64,000 nt of DNA, taken from Clostridium_AW sp040797845 (GTDB lineage Bacteria > Bacillota > Clostridia > Clostridiales > Clostridiaceae). Position 1 is the first letter of the stretch. Each line of letters begins with the position of its first letter. Location: the NCBI GenBank assembly GCA_040797845.1, contig JBFNFA010000001.1, positions 124,001 through 188,000 on the forward strand, read 5' to 3'. The notes beneath the pieces were generated by a model. It did not search any database. It was given only the letters and a program-made list of their open reading frames with translations, and had not been told where the DNA came from. The translations under genes and the position numbers were made by a program. Below, piece by piece: positions 38,555-47,211 of this stretch.

Positions 38555-38572
38555 TTGGCACAGAAATTGCTT
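38555..38572 (+). promoter_or_regulatory. Sigma-54 (-24/-12) promoter of the hut operon
   Basis: TTGGCAC at 38555-38561, five bases, then TTGCTT at 38567-38572. This is close to the ideal TTGGCAC-N5-TTGCA/T. The hutU ATG follows 43 bases later. It agrees with the sigma-54 activator gene upstream. Confidence 0.88.
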
Positions 38573-38615
38573 ATTAAATATAAGTAAATAATAAAAATTC
38601 AAGGAGGCATGTATT

Positions 38616-40325
38616 ATGGGAAAACCAGAAATATTATATTCAGTTAAAGCTCAGAGAGGATCTACGTTGAGATGTAAAGGGTGGAAGCAAGAGACTATTT
38701 TGAGAATGTTAGAAAATAATATGGAAAATGCAGAAAAGCCTGAAGAGCTTATTATTTATGGTGGCAATGGGAAATGTGCAAGAAACTGGGAATCTTATCA
38801 TGCTATAGTAAAATCCTTAAAAGAGTTAGAAGATAATGAAACTTTAGTTGTACAATCAGGTATGCCAGTGGCAATTTTTAAAACTCATAAACTAGCACCA
38901 CGTGTTGTAATGGCTACTACAAATATTATGAAGGCAGATTGGCCTACTTTCTATGACCTTCAAGATAAAAACTTAACTATGTTCGCTCAATATACAGCTG
39001 CTCCTTGGGAATACATAGGCACTCAAGGGGTTATAGAAGGAACCTTTGAAACCTTGTCTGCTATAGCTTTGAAAAAGTTCGATAATGATTTAGAAGGTAG
39101 AATTTATTTCACAGCAGGAGCAGGAGGCATGGGAGGAAATCAGAGCTGGGCAATGAAGATGCATGGTGGAGTTGCAATAGTAATTGATGCAGACGAAAAA
39201 GTAATTAAGAGACGTATTGAAAAAGATTATATGGATACAATGGTTTACTCATTAGATGAAGCTATTGATATGGCTAAAAAGGCAGCAGCTAAAAAAGAAC
39301 CTTTATCCATCGGAGTGGTTGGAAATGCAGCGGATCTTTTCTGGGATGCATACAATAAAGGATTTATGCCAGATATTATAAGTGAAATGTGTCCATGTCA
39401 TGACCCGATCTCTTATATTCCATCTGGATATACTCCTGAAGAAGCGGATGAATTAAGGGAAAAAGATCGTGAATTATACTTAGAAAAGGCAAGAGAATCC
39501 ATGGTAAAACATCTTAAGGCAATGAACGCTTACTATGCAAAGGGTGTTGAAGTATTTGAATATGGAACGAGTATTAGAAAAGAATGCCGTGATGCTGGAA
39601 TGGAAGATAAGGAAGCATTCATAATTCCAGGATTCGTATCTGAATATATTAGACCACTATTCTGTGAAGGTCGTGGACCATTTAGATGGACTTGTATTTC
39701 AGGAGATCCTGAAGATCTTAAGAGAACAGATGAACTTGCTTTAGAGTTGTTTAAAGATGACCCACTAGTTACAAGATGGATTACACTTGCAAGTAAGTGC
39801 TTACCAATAGAAGCTCTTCCAGCAAGGGTTTGCTATATGGGATTTGGACAGCGTAGAAAATTTGGATTAGCTATAAATGAGCTTATAAAGAAAGGGGAAA
39901 TTAAAGGCCCGGTAGCTTTTTCAAGGGATAATTTAGACACAGGTTCCATAGTTAATCCAACCTTTGAATCAGAAAACATGAAAGATGGCAGTGATTTAAT
40001 TTCTGACTGGCCATACTTAAATGGATTACTAAATTGTGCAGGAATGTGTGATTTAATAGCAATTCAAGCTAACTATTCTATGGGAGAGGCAGTTCATACT
40101 GGAGTTACAATGATTGCAGATGGAACAGAGGAAGCCGCTTTAAGATTAGATGTATGCTTAACTACAGACTCAGGAATAGGTATCATAAGACATGCTCAAG
40201 CGGGCTATGAAACTGCAAGGGACATTGCTGAAGGAAAAGGAAAATATACTACTGACAGCATTAAAGTTCCTCTTTGGTGGACACCAGATGCAACCTTTGG
40301 ACCAGATGGTAAGAGACCGAGATAA
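38616..40325 (+). CDS. hutU: Urocanate hydratase
   Basis: 569 residues with an AAGGAGG site. It shows the NAD-contacting GAGGMGGNQ, the active-site region with GNAADLFWDAY and SEMCPCHDPISYIPSGY, and FCEGRGPFRW, all typical of urocanase. It adds water to urocanate to give imidazolonepropionate. First gene of the hut operon, behind a sigma-54 promoter. Confidence 0.95.
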   Translation: MGKPEILYSVKAQRGSTLRCKGWKQETILRMLENNMENAEKPEELIIYGGNGKCARNWESYHAIVKSLKELEDNETLVVQSGMPVAIFKTHKLAPRVVMATTNIMKADWPTFYDLQDKNLTMFAQYTAAPWEYIGTQGVIEGTFETLSAIALKKFDNDLEGRIYFTAGAGGMGGNQSWAMKMHGGVAIVIDADEKVIKRRIEKDYMDTMVYSLDEAIDMAKKAAAKKEPLSIGVVGNAADLFWDAYNKGFMPDIISEMCPCHDPISYIPSGYTPEEADELREKDRELYLEKARESMVKHLKAMNAYYAKGVEVFEYGTSIRKECRDAGMEDKEAFIIPGFVSEYIRPLFCEGRGPFRWTCISGDPEDLKRTDELALELFKDDPLVTRWITLASKCLPIEALPARVCYMGFGQRRKFGLAINELIKKGEIKGPVAFSRDNLDTGSIVNPTFESENMKDGSDLISDWPYLNGLLNCAGMCDLIAIQANYSMGEAVHTGVTMIADGTEEAALRLDVCLTTDSGIGIIRHAQAGYETARDIAEGKGKYTTDSIKVPLWWTPDATFGPDGKRPR

Positions 40326-40362
40326 AATTTAAAATAATATATTAAGACTTTAAGAAAGACTA

Positions 40363-40397
40363 AACTTGTACCTTTCCATGTTGGAGAGGTACAAGTT
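40363..40397 (+). promoter_or_regulatory. Stem-loop between hutU and hutI
   Basis: Fifteen-base arms AACTTGTACCTTTCC and GGAGAGGTACAAGTT pair with one G-U wobble. No T run follows, so it looks more like an mRNA processing or stability element than a terminator. Confidence 0.5.
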
Positions 40398-40451
40398 AAT
40401 TTATAAAGTGATTCTATTATTTTTAGTTAGGGAATAGAGAGGTGATGGAAA

Positions 40452-41708
40452 TTGGATGCTAGAGAAAATGAACTAAAGGCGGATTTGGTATTAAGCAATT
40501 GCTCTCAATTAGTAACTTGCAGAAAAGAAGCTAAAGACTTAGTTGGAATAATAGAAGATGGATGGATAGCAGTAAAGGGAGATAGAATAATAGCTTTAGG
40601 AAGTAAAGAAGAGGTATGTAGTAAAGTTGACTATAGCAAAGCTGAAGTCATTGATTGTAAGGGTAAAGTGGTTGCGCCAGGATTTGTAGATTGTCATACA
40701 CATTTAGTTTTCGGAGGGTCAAGGGTAAAGGAATACGTTGCTAAACTTACTGTAACGGATAGTAAAACATTAGAGGAAATGGGCATAGAAACAGGAATCA
40801 TGGTCAGCGTGAATATGACAAGGGATTCCTCAGAGGAAGAGCTTTATAAAAGTGCATATAAAAGAATTTACAACATGATGTGTTCAGGAACCACCACTGT
40901 AGAGAGTAAAAGTGGTTATGGATTGTGCTTAGAACATGAAATAAAAATGTTAAAGGTTAATAAAGCCTTGCATGAAAATTTGCCCATAGACATAATATCT
41001 ACTTTTTTAGGAGCTCACGGATGGCCAGATGATGTTTCTAAAGATAAATATATAGATATTTTAACTGAAGAAATGATACCTTATGTGGCAGAGAAAAATT
41101 TAGCAAAGTTTTGTGATGTTTGGTGCGATGAAGGATATTACACTGCTAAGGAGAGTGAAAAGATATTAAAAAGAGCAAGAGATTTAGGTATTGAGCCAAG
41201 GATACACACAGATGCTTATTCCTATATAGGTGGTTCGGATTTAGCTGCCCATATGAATTTTGTATCGGCAGATCATTTAAATTATACTCCTAGAGAAGTA
41301 ATAAAAAAACTATCAAAAGCTAAGGTTACAGGAGTGCTTCTTCCCGTTACAGATTTTGCAGTAAAACACCCTAAACCCTTTGATCCAAGGCCTATGATAG
41401 AAGAAGGTATGACCATAGCTTTAGCAACAAATTGTTGTCCAGGTGCTTGGATTGAATCCATGCAATTTATTATGATGTTAGCCTGTAGAGCACATAGTAT
41501 GACTCCTGCTGAGGCATTAAGAGCAGCTACTTTAGGTGGAGCTTATGCACTTTCAATGGAAGAGGAAATAGGTTCTTTAGAGGTAGGGAAATTAGGGGAC
41601 ATGCAAATTTGGAATACCTCAAATTATGAAGATGTGGTTTATAAGTTTGGGGGGAACATGGTAGAAAAAGTTATAAAGAGAGGGAAAGTTATAATTGATA
41701 GAAAATAA
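40452..41708 (+). CDS. hutI: Imidazolonepropionase
   Basis: 418 residues from a TTG start, with GAGAGGTGATGG upstream. The amidohydrolase metal motif FVDCHTHLVFGGSR, the AHGWP segment, IHTDAYSYIGGS and LPVTDFAV fit HutI. It opens imidazolonepropionate to formiminoglutamate. Second enzyme of the operon. Confidence 0.94.
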   Translation: MDARENELKADLVLSNCSQLVTCRKEAKDLVGIIEDGWIAVKGDRIIALGSKEEVCSKVDYSKAEVIDCKGKVVAPGFVDCHTHLVFGGSRVKEYVAKLTVTDSKTLEEMGIETGIMVSVNMTRDSSEEELYKSAYKRIYNMMCSGTTTVESKSGYGLCLEHEIKMLKVNKALHENLPIDIISTFLGAHGWPDDVSKDKYIDILTEEMIPYVAEKNLAKFCDVWCDEGYYTAKESEKILKRARDLGIEPRIHTDAYSYIGGSDLAAHMNFVSADHLNYTPREVIKKLSKAKVTGVLLPVTDFAVKHPKPFDPRPMIEEGMTIALATNCCPGAWIESMQFIMMLACRAHSMTPAEALRAATLGGAYALSMEEEIGSLEVGKLGDMQIWNTSNYEDVVYKFGGNMVEKVIKRGKVIIDRK

Positions 41709-41734
41709 GTAATTTTAATGGAGGAGATATATAG

Positions 41735-42217
41735 TTGAATCCTCATATTAATAATAATAGAAAAATAGATCATGAACTAAATAATCCAAAGGTTTATTTG
41801 AAATTTATACTATTTAGTTTAATTGGGATTTTTATGTTCTTTATTCCTATAAGTATAAATGGAGTATCCACCATACCTTTAGATCACATAGTGACAGATA
41901 TAAAAGAAAACTATCCCTATTTTACCTCTATTTATACTGTAATAATTATAACTTTAGGAGGATTATACCCCCTGTATAAAAAAACATGGAATAAGGATAG
42001 GACCACAACAGTGTTTTCTGTGTTTAAAATAATAGGAATATTTATAGGGTTTTGTGCAGTTTCAAACTTTGGACCTGAATGGCTATTTGCTCCAGATGTA
42101 TTGCCCTTTACTTTTTATAAAATTGTTATTCCAATAGGATTGATTATTCCAGTAGGTTCCGTATTTCTGTCTTTTTTAATAAGCTATGGATTGCTTGAAT
42201 TCGTGGGAATTTTATGA
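41735..42217 (+). CDS. YjiH-type membrane protein, N-terminal part
   Basis: 160 residues from the TTG at 41735 (GGAGGAGA 7 bases upstream), with four or five membrane segments. It corresponds to the first third of YjiH-family proteins, which usually are one chain of about 450 residues. It ends EFVGIL and a TGA that overlaps the next ATG (ATGA). In relatives the text runs on directly into the sequence that begins the next gene, so one lost base in the TTTTA run probably split the gene. The halves may still be made as coupled pieces. Likely transport role; substrate unknown. Confidence 0.75.
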   Translation: MNPHINNNRKIDHELNNPKVYLKFILFSLIGIFMFFIPISINGVSTIPLDHIVTDIKENYPYFTSIYTVIIITLGGLYPLYKKTWNKDRTTTVFSVFKIIGIFIGFCAVSNFGPEWLFAPDVLPFTFYKIVIPIGLIIPVGSVFLSFLISYGLLEFVGIL

Positions 42218-43068
42218 AACCTATTATGCGACCAATATGGAAGACACCAGGTAGGTCTGCAATTGATGCTGTTGGGTCTTTTGTTGGAAGTTATTCCATT
42301 GGACTTTTAATTACAAATACTGTTTTTAAGGAAGGAAAGTACACCATAAAAGAAGCTAGTATTATTGCTACAGGATTTTCAACGGTATCGGCAACTTTTA
42401 TGATAATAGTTGCTAAAACACTAGGAATTATGGACATGTGGAATAAATATTTTTGGGTAACTCTTGTAGTAACCTTTATAGTAACTGCCATTACAGCAAG
42501 ATTAAGACCGCTGAAAAATAAAGAAAATAGATATTATATGGATAAAGGAGATGTTGAACCAGAAATAGAAGGAGATATTTTTAAAAATGCACTATCAGAA
42601 GGGTTAAAGGCCGCTTATAAATCAGCTGATCTTAAGGAAAATGTAATTAGAAATTTAAAAAGTGGATTTTTAATGGCCATGGAAGTTCTTCCAACAATTG
42701 CATCTATAGGATTATTAGGTGCTTTATCTGCAAAATATACGGCATTGTTTGATTTATTAGGGTATATTTTTTATCCTTTTACCTTTGCACTAAGAATCCC
42801 AGAACCCTTACTTGCTGCTAAAGCATGTGCAATAAATATTGCAGATATGTCTCTGCCACTTTTAATTGTGGCTAATTGCCCACTAGTTACAAGATTTATA
42901 ATAGCTGTTGTATGCATATCTACAGTATTATTTTTCTCAGCATCTATTCCATGTATTCTAGCTACAGATATTCCAATCACTTTAAAAGAGATAATAATTA
43001 TTGCCTTTGAAAGAACCATTATAACTTTAATTATAATTACTCCAATTGCCAAGCTTATTTTATTTTGA
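42214..43068 (+). CDS. YjiH-type membrane protein, C-terminal part (nucleoside-gate-like)
   Basis: 284 residues with about six membrane segments. MRPIWKTPGRSAIDAVGSFVGSY and ATGFSTVSATFM are hallmarks of the YjiH family, related to nucleoside-recognition gate domains. It lacks a ribosome site of its own and depends on the ATGA overlap with the upstream piece. It lies inside the hut operon next to the permease, where YjiH genes often occur. Confidence 0.78.
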   Translation: MKPIMRPIWKTPGRSAIDAVGSFVGSYSIGLLITNTVFKEGKYTIKEASIIATGFSTVSATFMIIVAKTLGIMDMWNKYFWVTLVVTFIVTAITARLRPLKNKENRYYMDKGDVEPEIEGDIFKNALSEGLKAAYKSADLKENVIRNLKSGFLMAMEVLPTIASIGLLGALSAKYTALFDLLGYIFYPFTFALRIPEPLLAAKACAINIADMSLPLLIVANCPLVTRFIIAVVCISTVLFFSASIPCILATDIPITLKEIIIIAFERTIITLIIITPIAKLILF

Positions 43069-43119
43069 ATATATCAAAATGCTATAGTTAGAATTTAATA
43101 GATAAAAGGGGGATATTCT

Positions 43120-44436
43120 ATGTTTACAAATCCTGTAGTTTTATCAGTTCTTACCATGATAGTATTGTGCTTATTAAAATTAAACGTTATTTTATCATTA
43201 ATTATTGCGGCTTTGGTAGGTGGTGCTGTAGCTGGAATGCCAATGGGTAAAACCATAAGCATTTTAATTGGTGGCATGGGAGGGAATTCAGAAACAGCAC
43301 TAAGTTATATACTACTGGGGGGATTGGCAGCTGCTATACACAAAACAGGAGCTGCTAAAATACTATCTATAAAAATAGCAAAAGGCATAAAAGGAAAGAA
43401 AACAATTCTGTTATTTATACTTGCTATAGTTGCTTGTCTTTCAGGAACTGTAATACCAGTACACATCGCTTTTATTCCTATATTAATTCCGGCACTAATA
43501 CCACTTATGAATACAATAAAAATGGATAGAAGGGCTGCATCTTGCGCTCTAGCTTTTGGACTTAAAGCACCTTATTTAACTTTGCCAATAGGATATGGTT
43601 TGATATTCCATGGAATAGTGAAAGAGCAAGTTACTGCTAGTGGCATGCCTATAACCGTTGATATGGTTTGGAAATCCACTTGGGTTGCTGGCCTTGCTAT
43701 GTTGACAGGCTTTATTATCTCCATTTTTACTTATAGAAAGTCTAGAGAATACAAAATCAATGCCGAATTTAAATCAGAATATGAAAATTTGGATGATTTA
43801 TTAAAAAAAGATGTGAAGGTAACGAAAGAGCATTATATATCTTTAATAGCTGGAGCAGTAACGTTAGTAGTACAAATTATATTTGGATCATTGCCATTAG
43901 GTGCTATGTTTGGTATTGGAATTATGTTAGTTACAAAGGTAATCAAATGCTCTTCCATAGATGAGTTAATGGATAATGGAATAGCTATGATGGGATTTAT
44001 AGCCTTTGTTATGTTAGTGGCTTCTGGTTATGCAGCTGTAATTAGAGAAACTGGAGGGATTGAAACCTTAGTTAATTCAGCAGCGGCAATGATGGGAGGA
44101 AGTAAAGTAATTGCAGCCATTGTAATGCTTTTATCAGGGTTAATGATCACTATGGGAATAGGTACATCCTTTGGAACAGTTCCTATTATTGCAGCTATTT
44201 ATGTTCCCTTGGCATTAAAGGTTGGTTTTAGTACAAAGGCAACGATTTTACTAATTGCTACCGCAGCAGCTTTAGGAGATGCATCCTCTCCAGCTTCAGA
44301 TACCACTTTAGGTCCAACATCGGGATTAAATATTGATGGACAACATGATCACATATGGGATACATGTATACCAAGTTTTTTACACTATACAGTTCCACTA
44401 TTTATATTTGGGCTCATAGGAGTGCTTATGTTTTAA
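43120..44436 (+). CDS. YuiF/NhaC-type permease, probable histidine transporter
   Basis: 438 residues with about 11 hydrophobic segments. GGLAAAIHKTGAAK, SGTVIPVHIAFIPILIPALI, TMGIGTSFGTVPI and the SPASDTTLGPTSG motif near the C-terminus mark the Na+/H+ antiporter-like family that includes YuiF. Position between hutI and hutH suggests histidine or a related substrate enters by this route. Confidence 0.85.
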   Translation: MFTNPVVLSVLTMIVLCLLKLNVILSLIIAALVGGAVAGMPMGKTISILIGGMGGNSETALSYILLGGLAAAIHKTGAAKILSIKIAKGIKGKKTILLFILAIVACLSGTVIPVHIAFIPILIPALIPLMNTIKMDRRAASCALAFGLKAPYLTLPIGYGLIFHGIVKEQVTASGMPITVDMVWKSTWVAGLAMLTGFIISIFTYRKSREYKINAEFKSEYENLDDLLKKDVKVTKEHYISLIAGAVTLVVQIIFGSLPLGAMFGIGIMLVTKVIKCSSIDELMDNGIAMMGFIAFVMLVASGYAAVIRETGGIETLVNSAAAMMGGSKVIAAIVMLLSGLMITMGIGTSFGTVPIIAAIYVPLALKVGFSTKATILLIATAAALGDASSPASDTTLGPTSGLNIDGQHDHIWDTCIPSFLHYTVPLFIFGLIGVLMF

Positions 44437-44466
44437 ATTTTAAACTTTTAAAAAGGAGGAGTCATT

Positions 44467-45993
44467 ATGAAGGTTATTTATATAGATGGAAATAGCTTAA
44501 CCATAGAAGATATTATTAAAGTGGCTAGAGAAGACTATGAAGTTAAACTCACTGACGAATCGATAAAAGAAGTTGAAAAGTCAAGAGAATTAGTAGATGA
44601 TATGATGGAAAATGGAGAAGTAATCTATGGTATAACTACGGGATTTGGTTTGTTTAGCCATGTGTTAATATCAAAGGAAGAAACTAAAGAATTACAAAAA
44701 AATTTAATTTTAAGCGATTGCTGTGGGGTAGGAGAGCCCTATGGAGAAGATGTGGTAAGAGCAGCTATGCTTTTGAGAATAAATGCTTTAGCTAAAGGTT
44801 ACTCTGGCATAAGATTGAGCACACTAAATACTCTTATAGAAATGTTAAATAAAGGAGTACATCCAATAATACCAGAAAAGGGTTCTGTTGGAGCTAGCGG
44901 AGATTTATGTCCACTTGCCCATATGGTATTGGTTATGATTGGAGATGGTGAGGCAATATACAAAGGAGAAAGACTTAATGGAAGTGAAGCTATGAAAAAA
45001 GCTGGTATAGGTATAGTTGAGCTGATTTCCAAAGAAGGATTGGCTCTAATAAATGGAACTCAAGTGCTTACAGCAGTAGGAGCATTGGCAGCTTATGATG
45101 GAAAAATGTTGACTAAAGTGTCAGATATAGCAGCAGCCATGACTATGGAAGCTTTAAATGGTATAGTTGATGCCTATGATGAAAAAGTACACAAGGTTAG
45201 GCCTCATAAAGGACAAATTTTATGTGCAGAAAATATGCTAAAAATTTTAAAACATAGCAAATCCATTACAAGACAGGGGGAAAAGAGGATTCAAGATGCA
45301 TATACTTTAAGATGTGTACCACAAGTTCATGGAGCTAGTAGGGATGCCATAGACTATATTATAGATAAAATAAATATTGAAATAAACTCAGCTACGGATA
45401 ACCCTTTAATATTTGCTGAAAGTAGACAAGTTATATCTGGAGGAAATTTTCATGGACAGCCAATGGCTTTAGTCTTTGACTTTTTAGGAATAGCTATAGC
45501 AGAATTAGGAAATATAAGTGAAAGAAGAATTGAAAGACTTATCAATCCTAGTTTGAGCGGTTTGCCAGCTTTTTTAGTTAAAAAGGGAGGATTGAATTGT
45601 GGTTTTATGGTTCCACAATACACTGCAGCAGCTTTGGTGTCTGAAAATAAAGTATTAGCTCATCCAGCTTCAGTAGACTCTATACCAACTTCTGCAAATC
45701 AAGAGGATCATGTTAGTATGGGTTCAATTTCTGCAAGAAAGGCAAGGGACATATTGGAGAATGTGAGAAATGTACTAGCTATAGAGCTTATGACAGCAGC
45801 TCAAGGCATAGACTTTGGAGAAAAGGATAAACTTGCAACGGCAACAAAGGCAGTTCATGATAGGATAAGGAAAGATGTAGATACTTTATACGAAGATAGA
45901 AAAATGTATTTAGATATGAAAAAATGCTATGAACTTGTAAAAAGTAATGAACTGATAAAAATTGTTGAAGATAAAATTGGAAAATTGAATTAA
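44467..45993 (+). CDS. hutH: Histidine ammonia-lyase
   Basis: 508 residues after AAAAGGAGG. The GSVGASGDLCPLAH motif holds the Ala-Ser-Gly triad (143-145) that forms the MIO cofactor. GITTGFG and NPLIFAESRQVISGGNFHG are also typical. It removes ammonia from histidine to give urocanate. It is unusual only in being last rather than first in the operon. Confidence 0.95.
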   Translation: MKVIYIDGNSLTIEDIIKVAREDYEVKLTDESIKEVEKSRELVDDMMENGEVIYGITTGFGLFSHVLISKEETKELQKNLILSDCCGVGEPYGEDVVRAAMLLRINALAKGYSGIRLSTLNTLIEMLNKGVHPIIPEKGSVGASGDLCPLAHMVLVMIGDGEAIYKGERLNGSEAMKKAGIGIVELISKEGLALINGTQVLTAVGALAAYDGKMLTKVSDIAAAMTMEALNGIVDAYDEKVHKVRPHKGQILCAENMLKILKHSKSITRQGEKRIQDAYTLRCVPQVHGASRDAIDYIIDKINIEINSATDNPLIFAESRQVISGGNFHGQPMALVFDFLGIAIAELGNISERRIERLINPSLSGLPAFLVKKGGLNCGFMVPQYTAAALVSENKVLAHPASVDSIPTSANQEDHVSMGSISARKARDILENVRNVLAIELMTAAQGIDFGEKDKLATATKAVHDRIRKDVDTLYEDRKMYLDMKKCYELVKSNELIKIVEDKIGKLN

Positions 45994-46027
45994 AATAATA
46001 AAAATAAGTGTAGTTTAATTTATACAT

Positions 46028-46077
46028 CTGCACTGCTCAAGAAGCTGACAGCTTTAATGAGCAGTGCAGTTTTTTTA
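46028..46077 (+). terminator. Terminator of the hut operon
   Basis: Twelve-base stem CTGCACTGCTCA/TGAGCAGTGCAG with an inner AGCTGACAGCT loop stem, then a run of seven T. Confidence 0.9.
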
Positions 46078-46168
46078 TTTCCAAATGATTACGGTAATAA
46101 ATTACTAGTATGAAAAATATGGTTATGATATAGGGACTTCTCTTATTAATCATAAGGAGAGATTATAC

Positions 46169-47104
46169 ATGTATCCAATTAAATTTAAAAACTTGTATTA
46201 TGAAAAGATATGGGGGGGAAGAGATTTAGAAAAGTTTAGAGATAATTTACCAGATGGAAACATAGGTGAAAGCTGGGATATAGCTTGCCATCCTAATGGC
46301 ATGAGCATTGTAGACAATGGGAAATTCAAAGGTAAGAGATTTGATGAACTTATAAAAGAATATGGAAAAAAACTATTAGGAGAAGACTTTGACGGTAAGG
46401 AGTTTTCTTTATTAGTTAAGTTAATAAATTCTAAAGAGAAATTATCTGTTCAAGTACACCCCAATGATGAATATGCAAAAAGAGTAGAAAATTCTCTTGG
46501 AAAAACTGAAGCTTGGTATGTAGTAGAAGCAAAAGGGGAGGCTTTTTTAATAGTAGGTACAAAAGATTGTGATAAGGAAACATTTAAAAAAGCAATTGAA
46601 GAAGGAAGAACAGAGGAATATTTAAATAAGATTCAGGTTAAAAAGGGGGATTGTTTTCTTATAAAAAGTGGTCTTGTACATTCTATTTGTGAAGGGGTTA
46701 TAATAGCGGAAATCCAGCAGAACAGCGATATAACATACAGGATATATGATTACGGTAGACCTAGAGAGATACATGTAGAAAAATCTTTAGATGTTATTGA
46801 TTTTAATTTAAAAGCAATGAATGAAAGGGAGAATAAATTAAATAAATTTAATGGATATTCTAAAGGTGTTTTATGCCATAGCGAATATTTTACAATTGAA
46901 AAATATATAATTAATGAAATTCTTGAAGAAGAAAGCAACGTAAGTAAATTTTATATTTTTACATGTGTAGATGGGTTTGGAACTATAACTTCAGAAGATG
47001 GTACTATATTAAAGATTCATAAAGGAGATAGTATCTTAATACCAGCTACTCTTGGTAAATATATTATAAAAGGAAAATTAACATTATTGAAGAGTTATAT
47101 ATAA
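46169..47104 (+). CDS. manA: Mannose-6-phosphate isomerase, class I
   Basis: 311 residues. YEKIWGGRDLEKF, GESWDIACHPN, LSVQVHPNDEYA and GKTEAWYVVEAK carry the zinc ligands of type I phosphomannose isomerases (Bacillus-type short form). It interconverts fructose-6-phosphate and mannose-6-phosphate, feeding GDP-mannose-derived sugars. Single gene with its own ribosome site (AAGGAGA). Confidence 0.92.
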   Translation: MYPIKFKNLYYEKIWGGRDLEKFRDNLPDGNIGESWDIACHPNGMSIVDNGKFKGKRFDELIKEYGKKLLGEDFDGKEFSLLVKLINSKEKLSVQVHPNDEYAKRVENSLGKTEAWYVVEAKGEAFLIVGTKDCDKETFKKAIEEGRTEEYLNKIQVKKGDCFLIKSGLVHSICEGVIIAEIQQNSDITYRIYDYGRPREIHVEKSLDVIDFNLKAMNERENKLNKFNGYSKGVLCHSEYFTIEKYIINEILEEESNVSKFYIFTCVDGFGTITSEDGTILKIHKGDSILIPATLGKYIIKGKLTLLKSYI

Positions 47105-47145
47105 TAGGAGGAATAGCTACATTCATTAGCTATTCCTCCTATTAT
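47101..47145. terminator. Perfect 19-bp hairpin after manA
   Basis: Arms 47101-47119 and 47127-47145 with a 7-base loop; the arms include AGGAGG. It overlaps the manA stop. No long T run follows, so termination by the usual mechanism is less certain. Confidence 0.6.
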
Positions 47146-47149
47146 ATAT

Positions 47150-47176
47150 TAAACTTTTCCACATTTTATACGATAT
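47150..47176 (+). promoter_or_regulatory. Candidate sigma-D promoter for the CWB2 metalloprotease gene
   Basis: TAAA at 47150-47153, 15 bases, TACGATAT at 47169-47176. The translation start is 36 bases downstream. Confidence 0.7.
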
Positions 47177-47211
47177 TTATTAATAAATGCAGTATGTTTG
47201 GAGTGGTGGAT

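Noticed and set aside
38616..38700. HutP-type antitermination leader before hutU
   Set aside because: No tandem NAG triplet array of HutP type is apparent, and a sigma-54 promoter explains the control.
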